DNA of 32,062 nt from Deltaproteobacteria bacterium (GTDB lineage: Bacteria > Desulfobacterota > Desulfofervidia > Desulfofervidales > DG-60), in assembly GCA_021163945.1 (NCBI GenBank), contig JAGGTC010000162.1:1-32062 (forward strand), in the 5' to 3' direction. A program made the position numbers and the translations under genes. Shown one piece after another: positions 14,429 to 22,137 of the stretch; position 1 is the stretch's first letter, and every line of letters starts with the position of its first letter. The notes under the pieces were generated by a model that searched no databases, had not been told where the DNA came from, and saw nothing but the letters and a program-made list of their open reading frames with translations.

Positions 14429-15631
14429 ATGCCAATCTTTGTCTGGGAAGGTAAGACCCCTGATGGGAGGACAATAGCAGGTGAGGTTGAGGCACCTAGT
14501 GAGGCAATCCTCCGTTATAGATTAAGAAGACAACGTATCAACCCCACCAAAATCGCCAGAAAGGCAAGGTCATTAACCATTCCATTTTTGAGTCGTGTAA
14601 GCGAAAAGAGTGTGGCGGTATTTACCCGTCAATTGGCCACTATGATCAATGCAGGGGTACCTATAATCCAGGCCCTAGATATCCTAGCTGCCCAACAGGA
14701 AAATAAGGCCTTTAAAAAGATATTGCAACAGGTAAAACTAGATGTAGAGGGTGGAACCACCTTGGCAGAGGCACTCAAGAAACATCCTAAGGTATTTGAT
14801 GAACTGTTCATCAGTATGGTGATAGCTGGAGAAACAGGGGGATTCTTAGATCAGGTGCTAAATAGAATCTCTGCTTATAAGGAAAAGGCCTTGGCCTTAA
14901 AGAAAAAGATAAAAGGGGCAATGGTCTATCCTATCATTACCCTTGTAGTGGCCATTCTTGTTTTAATTATCATCCTGGTATATGTAATTCCTTCATTCCA
15001 AAAGATATTTGCTGACTTTGGTTCTGCCCTACCAGCCCCAACACAATTTGTAATAAACCTGAGCACATTTACCAAGAAGCATATTGCCCATATATTCCTT
15101 GGTATAGTAGGATTAATTATATCCATTCGGCTGATCTACCATACAGAAAAGGGACACTATCTGTTAGATAATCTCTTATTAAAACTCCCTGTCCTTGGTG
15201 ATTTGTTGCGAAAGACCGCCATTGCCCGTTTTAGTAGGACACTATCTACTATGCTCCAAAGCGGAGTACCTATCTTACAAAGTCTAGAGATTGTAGCCAA
15301 GACAGTTGGTAACAAGGTAATCGAAAGGGCACTCTTAAATATCCAAAAAAGGGTCCGTCAAGGAGAGGCAATGGCTACACCACTAGCCGATGCCAAGATA
15401 TTCCCACCATTGGTAGTCCAGATGACAGCAGTAGGGGAGCAAACAGGAGAGATAGAAGGCATGTTGACAAAGGTGGCAGATTTCTATGAGGAGGAGGTTG
15501 ATGCCGCTGTAGATACGCTTACCTCTATGCTAGAACCCATGATGATGATATTTTTAGGTGGACTTATTGGTGGATTAGTGATCTCCCTGTATCTACCCAT
15601 CTTCAAATTGGGCGCTGTAGTAGGTGGATGA
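14429..15631 (+). CDS. Type IV pilus / type II secretion inner-membrane platform protein (PilC/GspF)
   Basis: A 400-aa platform protein of the PilC/GspF family. It begins MPIFVWEGKTPDGRTIAGEV, the standard start. Two repeated T2SS-F domains follow (ARQLATMINAGVPI-like at about 70 and ARFSRTLSTMLQSGVPILQSLE at about 270). Membrane segments lie near 170-195 (ITLVVAILVLIIILVYVIP), 220-240 and at the C-terminus (MMMIFLGGLIGGLVISLYLP). It anchors the assembly ATPase in pilus or secretion machines. No ATPase, pilin or secretin gene is nearby, so it is an orphan here. The ATG at 14429 has an AGGAG just upstream. It overlaps the next gene by 8 bp. Confidence 0.92.
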   Translation: MPIFVWEGKTPDGRTIAGEVEAPSEAILRYRLRRQRINPTKIARKARSLTIPFLSRVSEKSVAVFTRQLATMINAGVPIIQALDILAAQQENKAFKKILQQVKLDVEGGTTLAEALKKHPKVFDELFISMVIAGETGGFLDQVLNRISAYKEKALALKKKIKGAMVYPIITLVVAILVLIIILVYVIPSFQKIFADFGSALPAPTQFVINLSTFTKKHIAHIFLGIVGLIISIRLIYHTEKGHYLLDNLLLKLPVLGDLLRKTAIARFSRTLSTMLQSGVPILQSLEIVAKTVGNKVIERALLNIQKRVRQGEAMATPLADAKIFPPLVVQMTAVGEQTGEIEGMLTKVADFYEEEVDAAVDTLTSMLEPMMMIFLGGLIGGLVISLYLPIFKLGAVVGG

Positions 15632-16718
15632 TATCTTAATTAAGGCAGGTCAATGTATAAAGTGTGGAAGGTGTTTGGCAGTTTGTCCTGTCTATCAAGT
15701 TAGTACCCAAGAGAGGTTCTCCACCCGTGGGAAATTAACCCTAATAACGGCATTTCTAAACAAAGAAATTACTACCTCAGTTGCATTTGAAGAGACAATA
15801 GGTGCCTGTCTTATGTGCAACCAGTGTAATCAGGCGTGCATATTTAATTTAGATGTTCCAAAAATCATTCAAGGGACAAGGAAGATCTTATGGAAACAGA
15901 GGAGGCTTCACCTCAATTACCCATGGATTTTAAACAAGTTTTTGGCAAATTATCAGCGTTTCCACCTAGGCATCTGGCTAAGGCTGGCTGGCCTATTTAA
16001 TCCCTCCCTTGATGTGCCATCTAAACCATTCCTAAGTGGCCGCGTACCCGAAAATCCTAATGCCAAAGTAGCCATTTTCATTGGGTGTGCCATCAATCTC
16101 CTATATCCATACCTTGGAGAGAGAATTATCACCCTATTTGAAAAGATTAAGATTCCCATAACCATCCCTAAGGGACAAACCTGCTGTGGGCTCATGGCCT
16201 ATTCCCTTGGTGATACGCAGACGGCCCAATCTTTGGCCAAGAGAAATGTGCAGATATTTAGATCATTATCTGTGGATTATATCATTGCCCCTTGTGCCTC
16301 TTGTTTCCATCATCTAAAGACCTATGAGGTCTATCAAAAGGCCGGAATAAGCCAAAAGGTAATAGAATTTTCTCAATTTTTATTAAGACAGGATTTAGAG
16401 GTCTCATCTCCCTACAAGGTTACTTGGCATGACCCATGTCACCTAAGATACCATCACAATATTTGGAAGGAGCCACGTGCATTACTCATGAGATTGGGGA
16501 AAAACTTTGTAGAATCAAGCCCCAATGGACAGTGCTGTGGTCAAGGGGGTCCATTTGGCCTTATTCACCCAAAAATCTCAAGGGAGATCTTAAAAAGGCG
16601 CCTGTTAAAGATTGAGGCAAGTGGGGCTGAGGCCGTGGTAACCACATGCATGGGCTGCTTTATACAATTAAAGGAGATTGGGAATAAAAGGGTACTCCAT
16701 ATCTTAGATCTGTTGTAA
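15624..16718 (+). CDS. GlcF-like (Fe-S) oxidoreductase subunit with two CCG domains
   Basis: A 364-aa electron-transfer protein. Two 4Fe-4S motifs stand at the N-terminus: C11, C14, C17, C21 followed by Pro, and C62, C65, C68, C72. Two cysteine-rich CCG domains follow (GCAINLLYPY with TCCGLMAYSLGD; DPCHLRYH with QCCGQGGPFGL). This is the layout of the glycolate oxidase Fe-S subunit GlcF and related heterodisulfide-reductase-like proteins. No FAD subunit (GlcD) is adjacent, so the substrate is unknown. The start is a GTG inside the end of the pilC-like gene. Its 3' end overlaps the convergent gene by 59 bp. Confidence 0.85.
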   Translation: MDDILIKAGQCIKCGRCLAVCPVYQVSTQERFSTRGKLTLITAFLNKEITTSVAFEETIGACLMCNQCNQACIFNLDVPKIIQGTRKILWKQRRLHLNYPWILNKFLANYQRFHLGIWLRLAGLFNPSLDVPSKPFLSGRVPENPNAKVAIFIGCAINLLYPYLGERIITLFEKIKIPITIPKGQTCCGLMAYSLGDTQTAQSLAKRNVQIFRSLSVDYIIAPCASCFHHLKTYEVYQKAGISQKVIEFSQFLLRQDLEVSSPYKVTWHDPCHLRYHHNIWKEPRALLMRLGKNFVESSPNGQCCGQGGPFGLIHPKISREILKRRLLKIEASGAEAVVTTCMGCFIQLKEIGNKRVLHILDLL

Positions 16719-17025
16719 ATTCAAGGGCCAGGCTACTGACCTTCTTTATCTTTGGTTTAGGCGGTAACAACTCGTCTAATAACCTATTTACCTTAATCAG
16801 TATCTCTTTTATGGCCTTAATAACAGCCCTTTTGGCCAAAGGTAGATAAGGGTCCTTCTCTATCTGCTCTAACTTTGATATCCAATCTTTTATTTGACGC
16901 TGCATATCCTTTAGAAACCCCTTCATACCTAGTGGTAGAGGGTGGCCCTCATGGGCAACTGCTGAGGCAACAAAGAATATAAATAATAAAAGAGAGGTAA
17001 GAAAAATAATTTTTCTATTATGCAT
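16660..17025 (-). CDS. Small exported helical protein, function unknown
   Basis: A 121-aa protein with a clear signal peptide (basic MHNRK, hydrophobic to about 20, cleavage site AVA at 22-24). Cleavage after A24 would give a mature protein starting HEGHPLPLG. The rest is amphipathic helix rich in Lys and Glu (KDMQRQIKDWISKLEQIEKD, then AVIKAIKEILIKVNRLLDELL). The family is not recognised. It lies 3 nt after purA on the same strand. Its last 59 bp overlap the convergent Fe-S protein gene. The true C-terminus depends on the stop at 16660 being correct. Confidence 0.65.
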   Translation of the reverse strand: MHNRKIIFLTSLLLFIFFVASAVAHEGHPLPLGMKGFLKDMQRQIKDWISKLEQIEKDPYLPLAKRAVIKAIKEILIKVNRLLDELLPPKPKIKKVSSLALEFTTDLRYGVPFYSQSPLIV

Positions 17026-17028
17026 TTT

Positions 17029-18312
17029 CTAAAAGGGACTTTTTAATAAAATTGTCTCTTCCCTTTTTGGCCCTATAGACACTATACTTAAAGGCACACC
17101 TGTAAACTGGCTAATATAGTCCAAATAATCCTTTGCCTCTTTTGGCAAATTTCCCCAATCTGGTTTTAGTTCTTCATCCCACCCAGGAAGTGTCTCATAA
17201 ATAGGGGTACACCTTGCAAGTACATCCATGCTAATGGGCAGGTCTTTCATCTCCTCCCCATTATATCTATAGCCTATACAGACCTTAATCTCCTTAAGTC
17301 CAGTAAGGACATCCAATTTTGTGATGGCCAGTTGCTGAACGCCATTTAAATATATAGATTGTCTGACAACTGCCAAGTCAAGCCAACCACAGCGTCTAGG
17401 ACGACCTGTTGTGGCGCCATACTCCCCGCCCTTTTCCCTTAGGTGATCTCCAAGTTCACCTTTTAGTTCTGTGGGCAGAGGCCCACCCCCCACACGCGTT
17501 GTGTAGGCCTTACACACGCCCACGACTGTGTTAATGGCCGTGATAGGAAAACCCGTACCTGCACACACATTACCTGCCAGTGTATTTGATGAGGTGACAT
17601 ATGGATAGGTCCCATGGTCTATATCTAAGTGGGTACCTTGTGCCCCCTCAAATAGTATGTTTTTCCCCTCATTCTTTGCCTGCCAGAGGATGTGAGCAAC
17701 ATTTTTCACATAAGGTCTTAATGTCTCACCATACTTGGTATATGCATCTGCAACCTCCTCAAAGGGGATAGGCTCTTCATGGAAATACTGGGTCAAATAG
17801 AAATTCTTCTCCTCTAGCCTCTCTTTTAATTTTTTGAGGAATCCCTCTTTATCCAAGAGGTCAATTACCCTGATACCTGTCCTAGCTGCCTTATCCTCAT
17901 AACATGGACCAATTCCCCTCCCTGTGGTCCCAATCTTACTCCCACCTTTCTTCTTTTCCCTAGCTATATCAATACGCTTATGATAGGGCATGATAATATG
18001 TGCCCTCTCGCTTATACACAGTTTATTTGGGCCTATTTTAATACCTTGGGCCTTTAGCCCCTCTATCTCCTTGATCAAGACCTCTGGGTCTATTACTACC
18101 CCATTGCCAATACAACACAATTTGCCATCGTGGAAAATGCCTGATGGAATCAGATGGAAGATATGCTTTTTACCCTTTACTATAATGGTGTGGCCAGCAT
18201 TGTTTCCCCCTTGAAATCGGACAATTATATCTGCCTGCTCGGCCAGCAGGTCAATGATTTTCCCCTTCCCTTCATCCCCCCATTGCATCCCTACTACAAC
18301 TACCTGGCTCAT
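17029..18312 (-). CDS. purA: Adenylosuccinate synthetase
   Basis: A 427-aa GTP-dependent enzyme that joins aspartate to IMP, the first committed step to AMP. The N-terminus VVVVGMQWGDEGKGKIIDLL has the P-loop-like signature with the catalytic Asp. GNNAGHTI, the IGTTGRGIGPCYEDK block, FEGAQGTHLDIDHGTYPYVTSS and the RRCGWLDLA block are all present. An AGGAGG ribosome-binding site stands before the ATG. It follows the DJ-1-like gene by 8 nt and is probably co-transcribed from the promoter at 18914-18942. Confidence 0.97.
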   Translation of the reverse strand: MSQVVVVGMQWGDEGKGKIIDLLAEQADIIVRFQGGNNAGHTIIVKGKKHIFHLIPSGIFHDGKLCCIGNGVVIDPEVLIKEIEGLKAQGIKIGPNKLCISERAHIIMPYHKRIDIAREKKKGGSKIGTTGRGIGPCYEDKAARTGIRVIDLLDKEGFLKKLKERLEEKNFYLTQYFHEEPIPFEEVADAYTKYGETLRPYVKNVAHILWQAKNEGKNILFEGAQGTHLDIDHGTYPYVTSSNTLAGNVCAGTGFPITAINTVVGVCKAYTTRVGGGPLPTELKGELGDHLREKGGEYGATTGRPRRCGWLDLAVVRQSIYLNGVQQLAITKLDVLTGLKEIKVCIGYRYNGEEMKDLPISMDVLARCTPIYETLPGWDEELKPDWGNLPKEAKDYLDYISQFTGVPLSIVSIGPKREETILLKSPF

Positions 18313-18320
18313 TGTACCTC

Positions 18321-18890
18321 CTATTTACCAAGGGCCGAAGAGATGGCCTCTCCAAATCTCTTTGCGGCCCTGGGGCCAATTGCTGTAATTATTAAGCCGT
18401 CTACCTCTATATCTCTCCCAGTATAAATGCCCCCTTCTTCTCTTAATTTATTTGCCTCAGAGGGCCATGAAGTTACCTTTTTCCCCTTTAGTATACCTGC
18501 CCTTGCCAGGGTTACAGGCGCAATACAGATAGCAGCTACTACCTTTTTCTTTTTTATTGCCTCCTTGGCGATCTTGTGGGCAATGGAACTGTCCCAATAT
18601 TCTGATGCCCCTATGCCACCTACAAAGACAATGGCATCATAATCATTTACATCAATTTCACTTACCAAGATATCGGGCCTAATTTCCCCTCCCAGCATAC
18701 CCCTTGCTGGGCCCAGGCGAGAGGAGGCCACAGTTACCATAAGCCCCCTGTCCTCCAAGACATGTTTGGTCTCGAACAGCTCCTCATCACGGAAATTGTT
18801 ATGGGCAATTATCATTACCACCTTATCTGCCGATAGGACAAAAGTTGACCAAGATACCAAAAAAATTAAGATCAGACAAAACCTTCTCAT
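18321..18890 (-). CDS. Exported DJ-1/PfpI-family protein
   Basis: A 189-aa class I glutamine amidotransferase-like fold. An N-terminal signal peptide (basic MRR, hydrophobic 5-18, likely cleavage near 20-21) predicts a periplasmic location, which is unusual for the family. The nucleophile cysteine is C122 in VVAAICIAPVTLA, and the conserved acid lies in NNFRDEELFE near residue 36. FVGGIGASEYW and KVTSWPSE complete the pattern. Possible roles are glyoxalase/deglycase-like, chaperone or redox sensing; the sequence does not decide. A strong GGAGGGG ribosome-binding site precedes the ATG. It is the first gene of the unit with purA. Confidence 0.85.
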   Translation of the reverse strand: MRRFCLILIFLVSWSTFVLSADKVVMIIAHNNFRDEELFETKHVLEDRGLMVTVASSRLGPARGMLGGEIRPDILVSEIDVNDYDAIVFVGGIGASEYWDSSIAHKIAKEAIKKKKVVAAICIAPVTLARAGILKGKKVTSWPSEANKLREEGGIYTGRDIEVDGLIITAIGPRAAKRFGEAISSALGK

Positions 18891-18913
18891 ACACCCCTCC
18901 TTTCAAACAGCCT

Positions 18914-18942
18914 ATTTTAGCAATTTTAAAAAGTTTGGTCAA
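18914..18942 (-). promoter_or_regulatory. Predicted promoter of the DJ-1-like/purA unit
   Basis: On the minus strand TTGACC (18937-18942), a 17-nt spacer and TAAAAT (18914-18919) lie 23 nt before the ATG. A Shine-Dalgarno sequence lies between. The -35 box abuts the -35 box of the divergent promoter. Confidence 0.65.
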
Positions 18943-18971
18943 TTGACAATCCTTCCTTAATACCGTAAGAT
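18943..18971 (+). promoter_or_regulatory. Predicted promoter of the hutW-like gene (leaderless type)
   Basis: A perfect TTGACA (18943-18948), a 17-nt spacer and TAAGAT (18966-18971) stand 7 nt before the ATG at 18979. Confidence 0.65.
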
Positions 18972-18978
18972 AAATTAG

Positions 18979-20310
18979 ATGTATTTAAGATTCTTTGCAA
19001 AAGAGACAAATGACCCCTTACACTATGCATTTGATAAAAAGATAGCCGTCCATCCCATGGCCAGAGGGGAACCAATCCCAGCACATAAGGCCCAAGAAAT
19101 TTGGAAAGGCATCATGGAAAAAGAAGGGGGTTATGGAAAAAGGGCTGCCTATTTCCATATCCCATTTTGTGAGACACATTGTCTTTATTGTGGATTCTAT
19201 CAAAATGCCTATAGACCTGAGGAGGCAGAAAAATATGTAAATTATCTTATAAGAGAATTGGAGATGATAGCCAACTGCCCATTTATTAAGGCCCATCCCT
19301 TCCATGCCATCTATCTAGGAGGTGGTACACCTACTGCCTTACCTGCAAGTGATATCTTTCGGATCCTAAAGACTATTAGGGATATACTGCCCTTGGCCAA
19401 TGACTGTGAGATCACATTAGAGGGGAGGATCTATAATTTTGGTGATGAAAAGATATTTGCCTCTATAGAGGGTGGTGTAAATAGGATCTCTATTGGGGTT
19501 CAGAGTTTTGATACATTTGTAAGGAGGCGTGTAGGGAGGATAGAGGAAAAGGAAGGGATTATAGAACGCCTCAAATTTATAAATAGTCTAGACCAAGCAG
19601 CCGTTATTATAGACCTGATTTATGGTCTGCCATATCAGACTATAGAGATATGGGAAAGTGATGTAAGGCAATATATAGAGCTAGGTTTAGATGGTGTGGA
19701 TCTATACCAACTCAATATCTATAAAGGTGGGAGATTGGAGCAGGCTGTAAAAAATAAAAAGATTGAAAAACCCGCAGATATCCCCACACAAGCAGACATG
19801 TTTGCCAAGGGTGTAGAGATTATGAAAAGGGCTAGATATATTAGGCTCTCTCAAAGCCATTGGGCAAGGAGCACTAGAGAGAGAAATATTTATAATAGCC
19901 TTGTAAGAAAGGATAGCATTTGCATCCCATTTGGCTCAGGGGCAGCAGGTTGGCTGAGTGGCTATTTCTTTTACCAAGAAAACCGGCTCTCTAACTACTA
20001 TCAGATGATAGATGCTGCAAAAAAGCCTATTATAATGGGTATGAAAAGGCACCCATACCATGGACTTTTCAAAAATATAGAAGAGGGCCTTGAAAGTGGC
20101 ACTCTTGATCTTGAGCTACTAAGTCAAAGGTACAACCTTGATTTAAGACATATCTTTTCCCCACTATTTAAGCAATGGGAGGAGGTAGGGCTGATAAGGA
20201 TTAAGGATGGATTGTGTGAATTGACACTGGCAGGTGAATTTTGGTATGTAAACCTATGTCAGTTAATGATTGATTACTTCCAAGAAATATCTAAGAAAAG
20301 ATTGCAGTAA
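18979..20310 (+). CDS. HutW/ChuW-like radical SAM enzyme (heme utilisation)
   Basis: A 443-aa radical SAM protein. The cluster motif is C64, C68, C71 inside HIPFCETHCLYCGFYQNAY, a form typical of HutW/ChuW rather than of HemW or HemN. It continues with AIYLGGGTPTALPASDI, EITLEGRIYNFGDEK, RISIGVQSFDTFVRR and IIDLIYGLPYQT. The C-terminal winged-helix-like region (RYNLDLRHIFSPLFKQW) matches the HemN/HutW C-domain. ChuW opens heme anaerobically by radical methyl transfer. A HemG-like flavodoxin gene follows after 5 nt and could supply electrons. Heme uptake genes are not in the window. HemW cannot be wholly excluded. Confidence 0.82.
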   Translation: MYLRFFAKETNDPLHYAFDKKIAVHPMARGEPIPAHKAQEIWKGIMEKEGGYGKRAAYFHIPFCETHCLYCGFYQNAYRPEEAEKYVNYLIRELEMIANCPFIKAHPFHAIYLGGGTPTALPASDIFRILKTIRDILPLANDCEITLEGRIYNFGDEKIFASIEGGVNRISIGVQSFDTFVRRRVGRIEEKEGIIERLKFINSLDQAAVIIDLIYGLPYQTIEIWESDVRQYIELGLDGVDLYQLNIYKGGRLEQAVKNKKIEKPADIPTQADMFAKGVEIMKRARYIRLSQSHWARSTRERNIYNSLVRKDSICIPFGSGAAGWLSGYFFYQENRLSNYYQMIDAAKKPIIMGMKRHPYHGLFKNIEEGLESGTLDLELLSQRYNLDLRHIFSPLFKQWEEVGLIRIKDGLCELTLAGEFWYVNLCQLMIDYFQEISKKRLQ

Positions 20311-20315
20311 CTGAT

Positions 20316-20861
20316 ATGAAGACACTCATTGTCTATGGTAGCAAGTATGGTTCTACTAAGGCAATTGCTCACTGGATAGCAGAAAGGCTTAATTTTAAAA
20401 CCACTATCAGGGATGTAAAGGAGGCGCCATCGCCCGATGCATTTGATTTAATCATTATTGGCTCAGCGGTCTATACAGGGGGGATCATGCCAGAGGTAAG
20501 ATGCTACATTGATAAATATCTGGATGTCTTGGAGAAGAAGGTGGTAGCACTCTATGCTGTCTGCTTGGATACACAAGGTGTCTATTTAAAGGGAAAGGTC
20601 CATGGGGGTTGGGAATACCTCATGCCCCTTATTAAAAAATTTAAGAACCCACCCTTACACGCAGCCCTCCTACATGGGGAAATAAACCCCAATAAACTCG
20701 ATAAAGAAGATTATCAAAGGCTTATGTATTTTTATAACAAGGTTCTACACCGAGACTATGCCAAGGTCCCTTATAAGACAAAAATGAATAAAGAAGAGGT
20801 TTGGGCCTTTGCAGAAAAGATCCTCTCCCGCCTAGAGGGAAATCAGATTAAGGGAAGGTAG
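20316..20861 (+). CDS. HemG-like flavodoxin
   Basis: A 181-aa flavodoxin-domain protein. The FMN phosphate loop is VYGSKYGSTKAIA (about 6-18). The second loop IIIGSAVYTGGIMPE and the third ALYAVCLDTQG complete the flavin site. The C-terminal half (LHGEINPNKLDKEDYQ, then VWAFAEKIL) resembles the protoporphyrinogen oxidase HemG group. It could be a protoporphyrinogen oxidase or, given the adjacent HutW-like gene, the electron donor to that radical SAM enzyme. The 3' end overlaps the convergent CBS gene by 14 bp. Confidence 0.8.
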   Translation: MKTLIVYGSKYGSTKAIAHWIAERLNFKTTIRDVKEAPSPDAFDLIIIGSAVYTGGIMPEVRCYIDKYLDVLEKKVVALYAVCLDTQGVYLKGKVHGGWEYLMPLIKKFKNPPLHAALLHGEINPNKLDKEDYQRLMYFYNKVLHRDYAKVPYKTKMNKEEVWAFAEKILSRLEGNQIKGR

Positions 20862-21444
20862 ATATGACCTTATATCCCCGTTTTTTTAAGGCCTCTACTA
20901 CTGGCTCTAGTTTGCACTTCTCTAAACGAAATGAATAGACAGTCTCATTCTCATTAGAGGTAATGCCTAAACTTATAATCTTTGCATTATGGCAAATAAT
21001 ATTATAAACCTCTTCAAAGGAGGCAGGAAAGTCACCAATTGCCACATCCAGACGGGAACCTGCTGTCAAAATGCCCATCATCTCAATAAATGCCCTTAAT
21101 ATGTCAATAGTTGTTATAATACCTACAAGCCTACCCTTTTCTACTACAGGCAGTCCCCCAATCTTATAGTAATAGACTAGTTTTGCTGCTGTCTCTATGT
21201 CTGCCTGGGGGGATATTGTGATAGGGTCACTTATCATTACATCTTTTACCTTTATCTCTTCCAACATTGATGGGATAAGTAACTGCCGTAGGTCCCCCTC
21301 TGTCACAAACCCCAAAAAGTGGTCATCTTCCACTACTGGGAGGTGCCTAATGGAGTGTTCCTTCATAAGCCGGATGGCCTCTTTGATGTCTGTTTCCTTC
21401 CCTACTGTAATTACATTCTTGGTCATCCACTTCTCAACTAACAT
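20848..21444 (-). CDS. CBS-domain pair protein with ACT-like C-terminus (AcuB type)
   Basis: A 198-aa protein. CBS 1 is about 7-60 (MTKNVITVGKETDIKEAIRL, then RHLPVVEDDHFLGFVTEGDL), and CBS 2 about 68-125 (VMISDPITISPQADIETAAK, then GLPVVEKGRLVGIITTIDIL). An ACT-like tail follows from about 130. CBS pairs bind adenine nucleotides or SAM, so it probably senses energy or ligand state; its target is unknown. AGGAG lies about 8 nt before the ATG, and a promoter stands immediately upstream. Confidence 0.85.
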   Translation of the reverse strand: MLVEKWMTKNVITVGKETDIKEAIRLMKEHSIRHLPVVEDDHFLGFVTEGDLRQLLIPSMLEEIKVKDVMISDPITISPQADIETAAKLVYYYKIGGLPVVEKGRLVGIITTIDILRAFIEMMGILTAGSRLDVAIGDFPASFEEVYNIICHNAKIISLGITSNENETVYSFRLEKCKLEPVVEALKKRGYKVISTFP

Positions 21445-21461
21445 CCCTTTCTCCTATTCGA

Positions 21462-21489
21462 ATTTTAACATTGTCTCTTGTATTGTCAA
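21462..21489 (-). promoter_or_regulatory. Predicted promoter of the CBS-domain gene
   Basis: On the minus strand TTGACA (21484-21489), a 16-nt spacer and TAAAAT (21462-21467) lie 17 nt before the ATG, with AGGAG in the leader. Confidence 0.6.
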
Positions 21490-21498
21490 TAAGCAAAT

Positions 21499-22137
21499 TC
21501 AATCTCCCTCTTCAGTTATCTTTAGCCTATTTAATTGTGAAGGGGACAAGGGATTTATAGGTGAGATTACCCTAGCTGCCCAGCAAATTTGGGCCATGTG
21601 TTCTAGGCTATCCATGAGATTAAAGGCCTCATTTAAGTCCTTGCCCAAGGTAACAGCCCCATGTCTTTCAAGTATTATTGTCCGACACCTGGGTAGAAGG
21701 GAAATCAAGCTCTCTGCCACTTCACTGGTACCTGGAGTACTATATGGGGCTACCCCTATAGGGGATAGGATAGCGGCCTCTGGCAAATAGGGATAATCTA
21801 GGCGGAAGCCTACTAAGGTCAGTGCTATAGTAAATGAGGGGTGGGCGTGGATTATGGCATTTATCTTAGGACAGTGTTGATAAATGACAACATGCATGGC
21901 CGATTCTATGCTTGGTTGCCCATTTCCCTCTATTACCTCCCCATATTGGTTAATGACAATTAGATCCTCTTTCTTTAGCATACCTTTATTTACGCCTGTA
22001 GGGGTTATCAAAAGGCGATTCCTTTCTAATCTGACGCTAAGATTACCCTCAGTTCCAGCAATCAGACCCCTTTCAAACAATCTTTTGGCTATTCTGGCCA
22101 TATCTTCTCTTATCTGGTTTAGTGTCTCCTCACTCAT
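21499..22137 (-). CDS. Class II aldolase/adducin family protein
   Basis: A 212-aa zinc-dependent aldolase-fold protein of the FucA/AraD/MtnB group. GTEGNLSVR (28-36) binds phosphate. E78 is in the position of the catalytic Glu. H97 and H99 (IIHAHPS) and H159 (ERHGAVTLG) are the expected zinc ligands. Likely substrates are fuculose-1-phosphate-like or methylthioribulose-phosphate-like sugars; the sequence alone does not separate these. Its start overlaps the end of the upstream CDP-alcohol phosphatidyltransferase gene by 8 bp, suggesting translational coupling. Confidence 0.85.
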   Translation of the reverse strand: MSEETLNQIREDMARIAKRLFERGLIAGTEGNLSVRLERNRLLITPTGVNKGMLKKEDLIVINQYGEVIEGNGQPSIESAMHVVIYQHCPKINAIIHAHPSFTIALTLVGFRLDYPYLPEAAILSPIGVAPYSTPGTSEVAESLISLLPRCRTIILERHGAVTLGKDLNEAFNLMDSLEHMAQICWAARVISPINPLSPSQLNRLKITEEGD

